From assembly GCF_042656585.1 (NCBI RefSeq), contig NZ_JBHSPG010000009.1: DNA of 64,000 bases; one strand, 5' to 3'. A model generated the notes under the pieces. The model was not told the origin of the DNA. It made no database searches and saw nothing but the letters and a program-made list of their open reading frames with translations. This stretch comes from Thalassorhabdus alkalitolerans. Lineage in GTDB: Bacteria > Bacillota > Bacilli > Bacillales > Marinococcaceae. A program made the translations under genes and the position numbers. The first letter of the stretch is position 1. Each line of letters starts with the position of its first letter. This document shows, piece after piece, positions 53,841 to 62,365 of the stretch.

Positions 53841-54051
53841 TGAGAAAAAATTGCTTTTTTCCCTGTAATTTGAGAGAACTCACCCCAGAACACGTTGGGA
53901 AAAAGAGAAATTTGACGAACGACATCTATAAATGTTGGAGGAAAAAAGAAGGAAAAAGAAAACTTTTCTATAAAAATAATAATGTACATGATACTCTAAA
54001 AATGGAAGAGATAGTAAGCTTTACTACTGGAAAGAGACGAGGAGGAAAGGT

Positions 54052-55788
54052 ATGGTTTGGAAGAAACATTATGAACGCTGGAGTTCATTTGAAGGCTTAG
54101 ATCAAGATTTAAAGGACCTGCTAAAAGAAATAACCAAAGACGAAAAAGCGACGGAGGATTGCTTTTATAAATATCTGGAATTCGGTACAGGCGGGATGCG
54201 GGGAGAAATTGGCCCTGGTACTAACCGTATGAATAAGTATACGATCCGCAGAGCAGCCGAAGGACTGGCAAGATATATTGAAGAAGCAGGAAAAGAAGCA
54301 AAAGAGCGCGGAGTAGTGATCGCTTTTGATTCCCGCCACCGCTCACCCGAGTTTGCTTTGGAAACAGCATTAACCCTTGGGGCTCATAATATTAAATCTT
54401 ACATATTCGAAGAGTTAAGGCCTACTCCAGAACTTTCCTATGCAGTAAGACATCTCCGTGCGTTTGGAGGAGTAGTGATTACGGCGAGCCATAACCCGCC
54501 GGAATACAATGGTTTTAAAGTATATGGCGAGGATGGGGGCCAGTTCCCTCCAGGGCCGGCAGAGGACTTAATTACAAAAGTAGAGGAAGTAGAAGATGAG
54601 TTGCAAATACCTGCTGCAAGCCAGGAAGAATTAAAAGCAAATGGTCTTCTGACAGTGATTGGAGAAGAAATCGATGAGGCTTACAATAAAGAGCTCCAAA
54701 CCATTGTAGTAAATCCGGATCTAACAAAAAAAGAGGGTAAAGACGTTACCATTGTGTTTACTCCGCTCCATGGTACAGCGAATCTCCCGGTTGTACGGGC
54801 CCTGGAAACGAGTGGTTTTACAGATGTGCACATTGTAAAAGAACAGGAACTTCCAGATCCTGAATTCTCTACTGTAAAGAGTCCTAATCCTGAGGAAGAA
54901 GCAGCTTTTGAGCTGGCTATCGAAGAAGGAGAGAAGACAGGGGCAGATGTCCTTATTGCTACAGATCCCGATGCAGACAGGGTGGGAGTGGCTGTCCGGA
55001 ACAATGACGGGAAGTATCAAGTATTAACGGGTAATCAAACCGGAGCTCTTATGTTGGAATATCTTTTATCTCAGAAAAAAGCAAACGGAGTTCTTCCGGC
55101 AAACGGCGTCGTGTTAAAAACGATCGTAACTTCGGAAGTCGGACGCGCTGTAGCAGACGCTTACGGACTGACAACCATTGACACTCTTACCGGCTTTAAG
55201 TTTATCGGCGAGAAGATTAAACAATATGAAGAGTCAGGAGAGTATTCATTTCAATTTGGATACGAAGAATCCTATGGATATTTAGTCGGATCATTTGTTC
55301 GTGATAAAGATGCAGTCCAAGCTGCCTTGTTAGCCGCAGAAATTACTTTATGGTACAAGAAACAAGGGTTAACGTTATATGAAGGGTTGATGAACTTATT
55401 CAGCCGTTATGGATATTACCTGGAAGGTCTTGAATCTCTTACTCTCAAGGGGAAAGAGGGAGTCGAAAAAATCGAAGAAATCATTAAAGACTTTCGCAAG
55501 TCTCCTCCTCGGACAGCTGGTGGAAAGCAGGTTGTCACAGTAGAGGATTACAAAACAAGCGAAAGAAGCTGGCTGGAGGGCAGCCAGCGTGAAGTGATTG
55601 AACTGCCTGTTTCTAATGTATTAAAATATTTCAGAGAAGATGGCTCCTGGTTTTGTGTGCGGCCTTCAGGAACCGAACCAAAGGTTAAATTTTATTTTGG
55701 GGTTCGTGAGGAAAGCATGGAAGAAGCCGAGCGAGAACTTGCCTTGCTGAAAGCAGATGTGATGGGAAAAGTAAATCAACTGGTTTAA
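54052..55788 (+). CDS. pgcA: Alpha-phosphoglucomutase
   Basis: A 578-residue phosphohexomutase that interconverts glucose-6- and glucose-1-phosphate, linking glycolysis to glycogen (glg operon next door) and UDP-glucose. Active-site serine in TASHNPPEYNGFK, metal loop ATDPDADRVGVAV, sugar-binding GYEESYG and the phosphate-binding RPSGTEPKVKFY are intact, and GTGGMRGEIGPGTNRMN is typical of the PgcA group. GAGGAAAGG precedes the ATG. Confidence 0.96.
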   Translation: MVWKKHYERWSSFEGLDQDLKDLLKEITKDEKATEDCFYKYLEFGTGGMRGEIGPGTNRMNKYTIRRAAEGLARYIEEAGKEAKERGVVIAFDSRHRSPEFALETALTLGAHNIKSYIFEELRPTPELSYAVRHLRAFGGVVITASHNPPEYNGFKVYGEDGGQFPPGPAEDLITKVEEVEDELQIPAASQEELKANGLLTVIGEEIDEAYNKELQTIVVNPDLTKKEGKDVTIVFTPLHGTANLPVVRALETSGFTDVHIVKEQELPDPEFSTVKSPNPEEEAAFELAIEEGEKTGADVLIATDPDADRVGVAVRNNDGKYQVLTGNQTGALMLEYLLSQKKANGVLPANGVVLKTIVTSEVGRAVADAYGLTTIDTLTGFKFIGEKIKQYEESGEYSFQFGYEESYGYLVGSFVRDKDAVQAALLAAEITLWYKKQGLTLYEGLMNLFSRYGYYLEGLESLTLKGKEGVEKIEEIIKDFRKSPPRTAGGKQVVTVEDYKTSERSWLEGSQREVIELPVSNVLKYFREDGSWFCVRPSGTEPKVKFYFGVREESMEEAERELALLKADVMGKVNQLV

Positions 55789-55806
55789 TAATGAAATAAT
55801 AGAGGA

Positions 55807-55846
55807 AGAAGCATAGCCTGCATCTGCGGACCTATGCTTCTTTTTA
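55807..55846 (+). terminator. Terminator behind pgcA
   Basis: GAAGCATAG pairs with CTATGCTTC, followed by five T. Confidence 0.82.
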
Positions 55847-55891
55847 ACGTAAGGCTTGTTTACCGTACTTGGGAACGGCCTATAACCTGCA

Positions 55892-56161
55892 TTAATATTT
55901 AACTTCAAAACTGTTTTCGTGATCTATTTCATTTGCTTCATTAATATCAAGATGATCTACCTTGGAAAAAGAATTACCTTCAGCCAGGGAATCAATAAAC
56001 TCCTCCATATTTTTATTATCCCCCTCAGCTTTTAGTTCAACGGTTCCATCGGAATTATTTTTCACCCACCCAAAGACATTTTTCTTGTTCGCTTCTTGTC
56101 TGGTGAAATCTCTAAATCCGACTCCTTGCACTTTTCCATGGACAATAATATGTTTTTTCAA
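55892..56161 (-). CDS. acyP: Acylphosphatase
   Basis: An 89-residue acylphosphatase that hydrolyses acyl phosphates. The catalytic arginine lies in GKVQGVGFRDF and the asparagine in FGWVKNNSDGTVEL. AGGTGGGA precedes the ATG. It is 21 bases from the start region of the next small gene and may share its transcript. Confidence 0.95.
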   Translation of the reverse strand: MKKHIIVHGKVQGVGFRDFTRQEANKKNVFGWVKNNSDGTVELKAEGDNKNMEEFIDSLAEGNSFSKVDHLDINEANEIDHENSFEVKY

Positions 56162-56182
56162 CTATCCCACCTCCTGAAAATC

Positions 56183-56413
56183 TCATACCTTTTTAAAATG
56201 AAGACGAAACCACGGGTCTTCTTCAGGGTTATTGATGGTCTCCGATACCACATGAGACTGTCCCTCTTCATCAGTGGCGAGCCAGCTTCCGTACTTGTCC
56301 TGATAGGCAGGATAAATATACCCCTCTTTAAACAATAACCTGGGTGGATAAATTTCGACGAAATCATACCCCAGGTGTTTACATACGTTTTTTTGGCATT
56401 TCACAAGCTCCAT
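56183..56413 (-). CDS. Small protein of unknown function
   Basis: A 76-residue protein, start ATG with AAAAGGTG six bases upstream. It is rich in aromatic residues (YPPRLLFKEGYIYPAYQDKYGSW) and ends with DPWFRLHF. No family recognised. It lies upstream of acyP on the same strand. Confidence 0.7.
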   Translation of the reverse strand: MELVKCQKNVCKHLGYDFVEIYPPRLLFKEGYIYPAYQDKYGSWLATDEEGQSHVVSETINNPEEDPWFRLHFKKV

Positions 56414-56561
56414 ATTTATCACCTTTTGGATGTTATTTTATCTATACCTTTCCCAATGATGTAGAAATTAAAAGAGGGATAGGTTTTTTGAAAGGAACCT
56501 GTCTATACGTTTTAAGAGGTGACGCATAGAGTGGTAACAGTACGAGGAAAGGAGGGAGACT

Positions 56562-56831
56562 ATGAGCATTCACAGAAAGCATAGGGATGACAGAGTTGAC
56601 GATCAAGTACAGGCAGTCAGTACTGGCAGAAACAAACTGGATAACGAAAATTTTATTAAAGATAAAAACTATAACGTGGCAGAAGCAGTGATTAAAAACA
56701 GCGGAAACTCTTATGTAAATGTTCACGTAGATGCTGAATCCTTTGCTAAAGGCCGTGCTAAGTCTTTTGCAGATGCAGACGCTAAGCAGGCACAAGAAAC
56801 AGGATTTCAGGATGGGAGAAGAAAAAGATAA
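56562..56831 (+). CDS. Small protein with SGNS-V-V-V motif (first of pair)
   Basis: An 89-residue, hydrophilic protein with AAAGGAGGG before its ATG. The segment NSGNSYVNVHVDAESFAKG resembles RSGNSDVDVTVNIDTSSLA in the next gene. The C-terminal half is alanine- and charge-rich (GRAKSFADADAKQAQETGF) and probably helical. No family recognised; it resembles small cytoplasmic or spore-associated proteins only in composition. Confidence 0.7.
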   Translation: MSIHRKHRDDRVDDQVQAVSTGRNKLDNENFIKDKNYNVAEAVIKNSGNSYVNVHVDAESFAKGRAKSFADADAKQAQETGFQDGRRKR

Positions 56832-56856
56832 TAAATGATGACGGGAGGTAATCACA

Positions 56857-57174
56857 ATGAGATTGCTTCCCTTGCCTTTACATTTGAATAAGGGGGACGT
56901 TGAAATGGAGAAAAAGCCTTTCCCGGTTCAGCATGTTTCCAGTGTAGACCGCAGTGGGAACTCAGATGTTGACGTAACCGTAAATATTGATACATCATCT
57001 CTGGCATATGCCTACGCGTGCCTGCTTTATGCAGAAGGGAAACTTACCAGAAAGCAGCTGGATACCATGGTAGAAGAAATGGATAGAATCTATCAAAAAA
57101 AGGAGCATAAGCAAAAGTTCTTACCCTCTTCACAAGAATATGGAAAACAAAAAGATGCCTGGTGGTTTGTATAA
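56857..57174 (+). CDS. Small protein with SGNS-V-V-V motif (second of pair)
   Basis: A 105-residue product from ATG 56857 (GGGAGG upstream), or 89 residues from ATG 56905, which also has a good AAGGGGG site; the choice is open. It contains the SGNSDVDVTVNID segment shared with the preceding gene, then a helix-rich part (LLYAEGKLTRKQLDTMVEEMDRIY). 25 bases separate the two genes, so they form a unit. Function unknown. Confidence 0.7.
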   Translation: MRLLPLPLHLNKGDVEMEKKPFPVQHVSSVDRSGNSDVDVTVNIDTSSLAYAYACLLYAEGKLTRKQLDTMVEEMDRIYQKKEHKQKFLPSSQEYGKQKDAWWFV

Positions 57175-57186
57175 CATGAAAGATAA

Positions 57187-57257
57187 AGCTCCCAAGCTCT
57201 GCTGTCTGCCTGACAAACGTAACCGTCAGCAGTAAGCAAAGATTGGGAGCCTTTTCC
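57187..57257. terminator. Long hairpin between convergent genes
   Basis: GCTCCCAA pairs with TTGGGAGC across an inner fold (CTGCTG... CAGCAG), followed by CTTTT; it can stop transcription from both sides. Confidence 0.6.
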
Positions 57258-57258
57258 G

Positions 57259-57576
57259 TTAATTAAATTCCATCATTTTAATTCTTCTTTGAATATAAAC
57301 TTTACCGGCAGTCTCTCTCATTTCATCCCAGTCTTCAAAAATAGTTGTCTCTCCAATATATTCATTCCACTTCTCAGTTTCTGTAAGTTTATTAAACTCC
57401 TCTTCAGATTCGAATACAAAGCCGCTTTGGGCAATGAATACTTCAAAAGAGGAAACAGAAGTATATTGTTTCATAAAACTTTGGTCAAAGAGGTCAGTGA
57501 TAGTTACGGTATTTTCTCTGCTTATTTCTTCGATCTTTTTCTGCAGTTCGTCAGATGCAGAATGATTTTCCTTCAC
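57259..57576 (-). CDS. Small acidic protein of unknown function
   Basis: A 105-residue acidic protein; the GTG at 57576 with AAGGAG upstream is the likely start. It reads as helical with conserved-looking aromatic positions (SFEVFIAQSGFVFESEEEF, EYIGETTIFEDWDEM). No family recognised. Confidence 0.65.
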   Translation of the reverse strand: MKENHSASDELQKKIEEISRENTVTITDLFDQSFMKQYTSVSSFEVFIAQSGFVFESEEEFNKLTETEKWNEYIGETTIFEDWDEMRETAGKVYIQRRIKMMEFN

Positions 57577-57893
57577 GACCCTCACTCCTTCAATAATATA
57601 TAAATTAAAAATAACACAAGAAAGCCGCTTTTAAAATAAAGGATTATGTGAACTCGTTTTTGAAAACTATCCTTGTGAAGGCCGAAATAAAATCAGACTG
57701 AGAGAAAAAGGCTTACGCACTACTCCTTCAGAAAAATAGGTGTCAGCAAACCTCCCATATTTCTACATGAAAAAAACTTTTTATATATAATATATTAGAG
57801 GAATATAGTGGAAATGAACATAAAAAGAAAAGCGGTCAAATACTCTCTTAATAAGCGGGTAATTGACTTTTCGATAAAGGGGTAGTGTGGATC

Positions 57894-58133
57894 ATGGAAG
57901 CAGCTGTTATGGTTCAAATGGAAGAAAAGATGTATTATGATAAGCTTCTTACAATTGTTAGAGAAGCAAATCAATTTCAAAGCTATATTGTGTTTGAAAT
58001 GAATGGTATGGTTATTAATGGAAAAAGCCTGATAAGTGTCAGCACCTTTTTAAAGCAGAAGAATCAAATGACGGTAAGAGCAGTTGGAAACGATGCAAAG
58101 GATGCTGTGGAAGCAATAAAAAAGTTAATATAA
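57894..58133 (+). CDS. Crh/HPr-like protein without the active-site histidine
   Basis: A 79-residue protein of HPr fold. From residue 22 (VREANQFQSYIVFEMNGMV, then INGKSLISVSTFL) it lines up with HPr/Crh without gaps, including the KS pair (44-45) at the place of regulatory Ser46. At the place of His15, where HPr has GIHARPA and Crh GLQARPA, it has KMYYDKL, so it cannot be phosphorylated there by enzyme I. It is more divergent than Crh. A short AAGGGG site precedes the ATG. Monocistronic. Confidence 0.78.
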   Translation: MEAAVMVQMEEKMYYDKLLTIVREANQFQSYIVFEMNGMVINGKSLISVSTFLKQKNQMTVRAVGNDAKDAVEAIKKLI

Positions 58134-58136
58134 AAA

Positions 58137-58166
58137 ATCGCCTGGTTAACTTTCAGGCGGTTTTTT
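58137..58166 (+). terminator. Terminator behind the Crh-like gene
   Basis: CGCCTG pairs with CAGGCG, followed by six T. Confidence 0.8.
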
Positions 58167-58380
58167 AGTTTGTGTTTGTGTAATTGAGGGAAATTACATA
58201 TACATAAACTAATGTCCATGTTTGTTTCTTGCTCAATGTAAATGCGGGTAAATCTAAGAAGCAAGGACAAGAGTTACTATTAATAGGGGCCAGGCCTATG
58301 GACAACAAAAGCCGCAAAAGGTCAAATCCGTAATGAGAGTCACTCTCTCGATTGCGATAACAAACATAAGGAGAGATGAT

Positions 58381-58581
58381 ATGTATACCAAGCAAGCAGA
58401 ATATGACCGGTTATTTACGATAGGAGAACAGGTGTTATATAAAGGAGAAGCAGCTCAGGTTACCGCAGAATATAAGCACGCCGTTTGTATTGAATTTGTT
58501 CATTATCCAATTGCAGAGAAAAAAGAAGAATTTCCTGACCCGCGAGTAGTTATTAAAAAAGATGCCTGCGAAAGAACATAA
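58381..58581 (+). CDS. Small protein of unknown function, Tudor/DUF2187-like appearance
   Basis: A 66-residue protein; ATG with AAGGAG eight bases upstream. The core GEQVLYKGEAAQVTAEY followed by CIEFVHYP is predicted all-beta and resembles small barrel proteins such as DUF2187, but this is not a firm assignment. Confidence 0.65.
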   Translation: MYTKQAEYDRLFTIGEQVLYKGEAAQVTAEYKHAVCIEFVHYPIAEKKEEFPDPRVVIKKDACERT

Positions 58582-58610
58582 CATTTGATAAATAAACATA
58601 TCGTACAGTA

Positions 58611-58643
58611 TAACCAGGATTAAACTCCCGGTTATTTTTTTTG
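58611..58643 (+). terminator. Terminator
   Basis: TAACCAGG pairs with CCCGGTTA (one mismatch), followed by eight T. Confidence 0.7.
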
Positions 58644-58775
58644 TTTACATAAAGGCTGATGCCTGAATGTATGTGTCCCTTGTACTTCCAAGCGTGGCAC
58701 TTAAAGTTATTTTGGTATATAATAATCTCGCTTCACCTAAAGAGGCCAATTAACATGAACGGGAATGGTGGATAG

Positions 58776-59327
58776 ATGGAAGAAAAAGTATTTCATTTGG
58801 CTTTTCACCACTTAGTAAAAATGATTATACCGGAATTAAAACAGACTATAACATTTAAAGTAGACTCTTCGATAAATACTCAGGCAGCGGCGATCCGCTC
58901 AAAGGAAAATCACTATGAAATTAACGTGAATTCAAAAAAAGTGGTAGAAAATTATAAAAAAGTTATCGTCTCTCATGGAATAAGGCTCGCTCAATTTAAA
59001 ACCTATGTTTATATCATACTTCTTCATGAATTAGGTCACTGTACGAAACAAAAACAGGAAGACCCTTTAAAAAATTTTATAAAGGATCACAAAGAGGCTC
59101 TAAATGTTGGTGATAAAGTTCGTTATGTAAAGTCTTTAGATTTGTTTATCAATGAATACATAAAGGAGGAAAAAAGGGCATGGGAGTGGGCCATAAATCA
59201 TACCCCCGAAGCTGTCTGTGAAAAACAAACAGTCGAGAATTTAGCAAGGATTTTCGTTGAAGCATCGGCTTATAGGAAAAATGAATGGAAAAAAGATAGA
59301 GTTTCTTTTTTTCATAGATTTTATTGA
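58776..59327 (+). CDS. Putative zinc metallopeptidase (orphan HExxH protein)
   Basis: A 183-residue cytoplasmic-looking protein with a classic zinc-protease motif HELGH at residues 84-88 in a helix (YIILLHELGHC) and acidic residues 127-137 (NEYIKEEKRAWEW) that could supply the third ligand. The layout resembles IrrE/ImmA-type minigluzincins, but it lacks an obvious partner repressor gene. Start with a weak GGTGG site. Function unknown; a regulatory or housekeeping protease is possible. Confidence 0.65.
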   Translation: MEEKVFHLAFHHLVKMIIPELKQTITFKVDSSINTQAAAIRSKENHYEINVNSKKVVENYKKVIVSHGIRLAQFKTYVYIILLHELGHCTKQKQEDPLKNFIKDHKEALNVGDKVRYVKSLDLFINEYIKEEKRAWEWAINHTPEAVCEKQTVENLARIFVEASAYRKNEWKKDRVSFFHRFY

Positions 59328-59411
59328 GTAACAGCTGAATCAATCGCTGAGAGTTTGTTTAGGGAAGGATAAGGGGAAAGGTTACCAACACTTTAGAAAA
59401 GGGGAGTAAAA

Positions 59412-60149
59412 ATGCTCGAAGAGGTAGATCTTTCTCTTAAAATGGATGATGAAGTCTACAAAACGGAATTAAAAAAAGAGCAAATGAAATTACTAGCCCT
59501 GCAAAGAGCACTGGTTGAGCATAAGTTAGGCTGTATAATCGTATTTGAAGGCTGGGATGCAGCGGGAAAAGGCAGTGCCATAAAACGAGTTGTAGAAAAG
59601 ATAGATCCTAGAGGGTTAGAAGTTCATGCTACTGCAGCACCTAACTTGGAAGAAAAGCAGCACCATTACCTTCAACGGTTTCTTGACAGAATGCCTAAAT
59701 ACGAGAAAATCGGGATATTTGATCGATCATGGTACGGACGTGTGCTTGTAGAAAGAGTGGAAGAGTTGGCTGAAGAAGAAGAATGGACAAGAGCTTATGA
59801 CCAAATTAATCAAATGGAAAAAATATTTGCTCAAGAAGATTTTTTCATTATTAAATTCTGGTTTCATATTTCTAAGGAAGAACAGTTAAAGCGGTTTAGG
59901 GAAAGGCAGAATAACCCTTTAAAGCGCTGGAAAATAACAGAGGAAGATTGGCGTAACAGAGAAAAGTGGGATGAGTATAAAATAGCAGTGGAAGATATGC
60001 TTTACAAAACGGATACAAAACATGCTCCTTGGCATATTATTGAAGGCGAGGATAAAAACTTTGCCAGGGTAAAGACCTTAAAAACAATCATAGCGACAAT
60101 CGAAGAAGGGTGTAAAGGGCGGGAGATTGACTTAGATCAATATTTTTAA
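59412..60149 (+). CDS. Polyphosphate kinase 2 family protein
   Basis: A 245-residue PPK2 that transfers phosphate between polyphosphate and nucleotides. Walker A GWDAAGKGS (47-55), lid-module start PNLEEKQHHYLQRF and Walker B FDRSWYGRVLVERV are intact. Single-domain form. AAAGGGGAG precedes the ATG. Donor and nucleotide preference cannot be read from sequence. Confidence 0.93.
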   Translation: MLEEVDLSLKMDDEVYKTELKKEQMKLLALQRALVEHKLGCIIVFEGWDAAGKGSAIKRVVEKIDPRGLEVHATAAPNLEEKQHHYLQRFLDRMPKYEKIGIFDRSWYGRVLVERVEELAEEEEWTRAYDQINQMEKIFAQEDFFIIKFWFHISKEEQLKRFRERQNNPLKRWKITEEDWRNREKWDEYKIAVEDMLYKTDTKHAPWHIIEGEDKNFARVKTLKTIIATIEEGCKGREIDLDQYF

Positions 60150-60186
60150 ATATTACCTCATAAAACTTTTAGGAGGAAAGCAAAAG

Positions 60187-60218
60187 AAAAAGGGACTCAT
60201 GAGAGTCTCTTTTTTATG
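60187..60218. terminator. Terminator between ppk2 and the MarR-type gene
   Basis: AGGGACTC pairs with GAGTCTCT, followed by six T, with an A-run upstream. Confidence 0.7.
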
Positions 60219-60231
60219 GGGAAATGAAAGG

Positions 60232-60729
60232 TTATTTGATTCTAGAAGTTTCTTGCTGCTCCAGCCATTTTACAAAATGAGAACCGTGGAAGACTGAGTT
60301 AGCTTCTTTTAAGAAAGTCATCAGGTCTGCTAGAAACTTTTGTTCTGATTCGCCCTTATTAGCGTATTCCTGGATAAAGTCGTTAAACCGATGGGTTTTA
60401 CCAGCTGATTCTTCACGTAACTTTTCCCCTTGGTTTGTTAAAGTTACATAAGAAACTCGTAAATCATTTGCTTTCTTTTCTGTTTTGACAAGCTCTTTAT
60501 TTTTCAGTCTTTTCATGATTTGCATCACCGTGGAAAGGTCCCATAAACCGACTTCTGCTACACGTGACATTGTACATCTTCCTTCTATGTGAAGGATCCA
60601 CAGGATATGCTGCTCTGCTAGCGTAATTCCTATTTCCTGTGCTGACTTTTGCCAGTCTTCTTCGATAACTTTATAAGCTCCCCTAAATAGATTTAAGCAT
60701 GTATGAAAATTCTGTTGTGCTTCATTCAT
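60232..60729 (-). CDS. MarR-family regulator, ScoC/Hpr-like
   Basis: A 165-residue winged-helix protein. The segments VIEEDWQKSAQEIGITLAEQ, HILWILHIEG and VAEVGLWDLSTVMQIMKRL match the layout of B. subtilis ScoC (Hpr), the transition-state repressor of proteases and sporulation. It is shorter than ScoC at the C-terminus. The ATG at 60729 has GAGGGGG upstream; 26 more upstream codons lack a site. Confidence 0.8.
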   Translation of the reverse strand: MNEAQQNFHTCLNLFRGAYKVIEEDWQKSAQEIGITLAEQHILWILHIEGRCTMSRVAEVGLWDLSTVMQIMKRLKNKELVKTEKKANDLRVSYVTLTNQGEKLREESAGKTHRFNDFIQEYANKGESEQKFLADLMTFLKEANSVFHGSHFVKWLEQQETSRIK

Positions 60730-61013
60730 ACAAAGTCCCCCTCTTATATTTATGTAATGGGTTTGGAAATCTTCAACACCTGGAAGTAATTCGTTTAATA
60801 AAAACATGATATCAAACTTACAGGAAATCTAGTAGCATTTAACATTATTTTGTAGAGAAATGCAGTTCTTTTAATAATATTTCCGTTACATACTTAATTA
60901 CAGGATGTTACCACAATTTTAAAAAAAAATTCATTTACGAGAAATTTATGTTTTAAAGCGAGGAAGTCAGGTAATGTAAGTGGTTAGTGCAAAGTGTTGT
61001 GGAGGTGCAAGCC

Positions 61014-61160
61014 ATGGAGGGAGTCTCTGTTCACACTCTTCTAGAAGCATACCGCTTAGCCTGTGAAAATGAGTTAGAGGAAGAGTTTTTAAAATTGTTA
61101 GAAGAAGAAATAAGAAAAAGAGGGGAAGAAATCCCTATAACTGAAAAAGAAAATAGATAA
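61014..61160 (+). CDS. sda: Sda-like sporulation checkpoint protein
   Basis: A 48-residue helical hairpin protein, too short to be found by length alone. LLEAYRLACENELEEEF followed by LKLLEEEIRKRG aligns over its whole length with Sda (LLIESYFKATEMNLNRDF, IELIENEIKRRS), the inhibitor of the sporulation kinases KinA/KinB. GGAGGTG seven bases before the ATG and a terminator (61171-61205) behind it support a real gene. A clear DnaA box, which controls sda in B. subtilis, was not found. Confidence 0.72.
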   Translation: MEGVSVHTLLEAYRLACENELEEEFLKLLEEEIRKRGEEIPITEKENR

Positions 61161-61170
61161 TGAAACTGAA

Positions 61171-61205
61171 AGAGAGGGAAATATTTAAACCTCTCTATTT
61201 TTGTG
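61171..61205 (+). terminator. Terminator behind the sda-like gene
   Basis: AGAGAGG pairs with CCTCTCT, followed by ATTTTTG. Confidence 0.75.
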
Positions 61206-61298
61206 TCCCAAAAAAGGGATTATAATCCGTGTTGTAAGTCGTTATAATAGTGATTACCTAAAGCAGGAAATGAAACAGGAAGCGGTGGGAAAAAGGAA

Positions 61299-61811
61299 AT
61301 GAACGAAACGATAGTGATAGATTGGATGACAGAAAAAGACTGGGAACAGGTAAGGACCATATACGAAGAGGGAATTGCAACCGGAAATGCAACTTTTGAA
61401 ACAAATGCACCCGCGTGGGAGAAGTGGGATGAAAAACATGCTAGAGAATGTCGACTGGTCGTACGCAGCGCCACTGCCATCCTTGGCTGGGCTGCCTTAA
61501 CGCCGGTTTCAAATAGGAATGTATATGCCGGGGTAGCAGAAGTAAGTATTTATATAAGCAAAAAGAGTAAAGGCATGGGAGTAGGAAGCAGACTTTTGGC
61601 TGCTTTAATTGCAGAAAGTGAAAAGCAAGGGTACTGGACTCTTCAGTCCGGAATTTTTCCTGAAAATACTGCCAGTCTCAGGCTGCATAAGAAACAAGGT
61701 TTTCGTGAAGTAGGCAGGCGGGAGCGTATCGGGAAAATGAACGGAGTCTGGCGGGATACAGTGCTATTGGAGAGACGAAGTGTAAAGATAGGCATGGATG
61801 ATGAAATATAG
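61299..61811 (+). CDS. GNAT acetyltransferase, phosphinothricin acetyltransferase-like
   Basis: A 170-residue acetyltransferase of the Pat/YwnH type. IYEEGIATGNATFET, GWAALTPVSNRNVYAGVAEVS, acetyl-CoA loop KSKGMGVGSRLL and ENTASLRLHKKQGFREVG are family signatures. Such enzymes acetylate phosphinothricin, methionine sulfoximine or related amino acids; the substrate is not fixed by sequence. Single gene, followed by a GGCCAGCA/TGCTGGCC hairpin at 61861-61895. Confidence 0.9.
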   Translation: MNETIVIDWMTEKDWEQVRTIYEEGIATGNATFETNAPAWEKWDEKHARECRLVVRSATAILGWAALTPVSNRNVYAGVAEVSIYISKKSKGMGVGSRLLAALIAESEKQGYWTLQSGIFPENTASLRLHKKQGFREVGRRERIGKMNGVWRDTVLLERRSVKIGMDDEI

Positions 61812-62365
61812 TAATTGCAGGTTCGTATGTAATTAATTGATCGTGAAAAGGAATCCAACGTAAAAAGGCCAGCAATTCTACTTATGCTGGCCTAGTGGGT
61901 ATCCCACATCTTCTTTCTTTAAATCAATTTATTAATAACATTGGTGAAAATACAGCAGTGATACATAAAACAACAAAAGCCCTTCCTACTCTTTCGTCCT
62001 TGCGGCTCCAATGACCGCTCCAGTGTGATTTGGTCTACAACCATACTTGTTCTTGTTACACATAATTATAAATTGGGTATCCAGCGTGAGAAGTGAAAAT
62101 TAGAGGCTAATGATGTGGGAGTAAACAAATACCTCCTGTTAGAGGGTGAGGTGGTATTCGATCTATTATACCGCGAAAGAATTTAAAAAGCAAGGTTGTT
62201 ATTTCATGGAGGTTTTACTTAGAATCATTTTTCTTTGTACCCTAAGCAAATCGGTCTGCAAAAGACATTGAAACCATTTTAGTTGATTTATCCTTGCCAG
62301 ATTACAGCAACAGTGTTATGGTGTTTATGTTGATATAAACACCATAACATACAGGGGGAGTTAAT
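61812..62365. other. Intergenic region with a strong inverted repeat
   Basis: No gene seen over 550 bases. It contains the hairpin behind the GNAT gene and, near its end, the perfect 14-bp inverted repeat listed separately. Confidence 0.5.
62315..62348 (+). promoter_or_regulatory. Perfect 14-bp inverted repeat (operator candidate)
   Basis: GTTATGGTGTTTAT (62315-62328) and ATAAACACCATAAC (62335-62348) flank a 6-base centre, just before the GGGGGAG ribosome binding site of the next gene. It fits an operator of the YtrA-type GntR regulator at the end of the window; alternatively a leader hairpin. Confidence 0.65.

Noticed and set aside
61880..62300. Short frames of 20-25 codons with moderate ribosome binding sites
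   Set aside because: Products have no recognisable features and the sites are weak; treated as chance.
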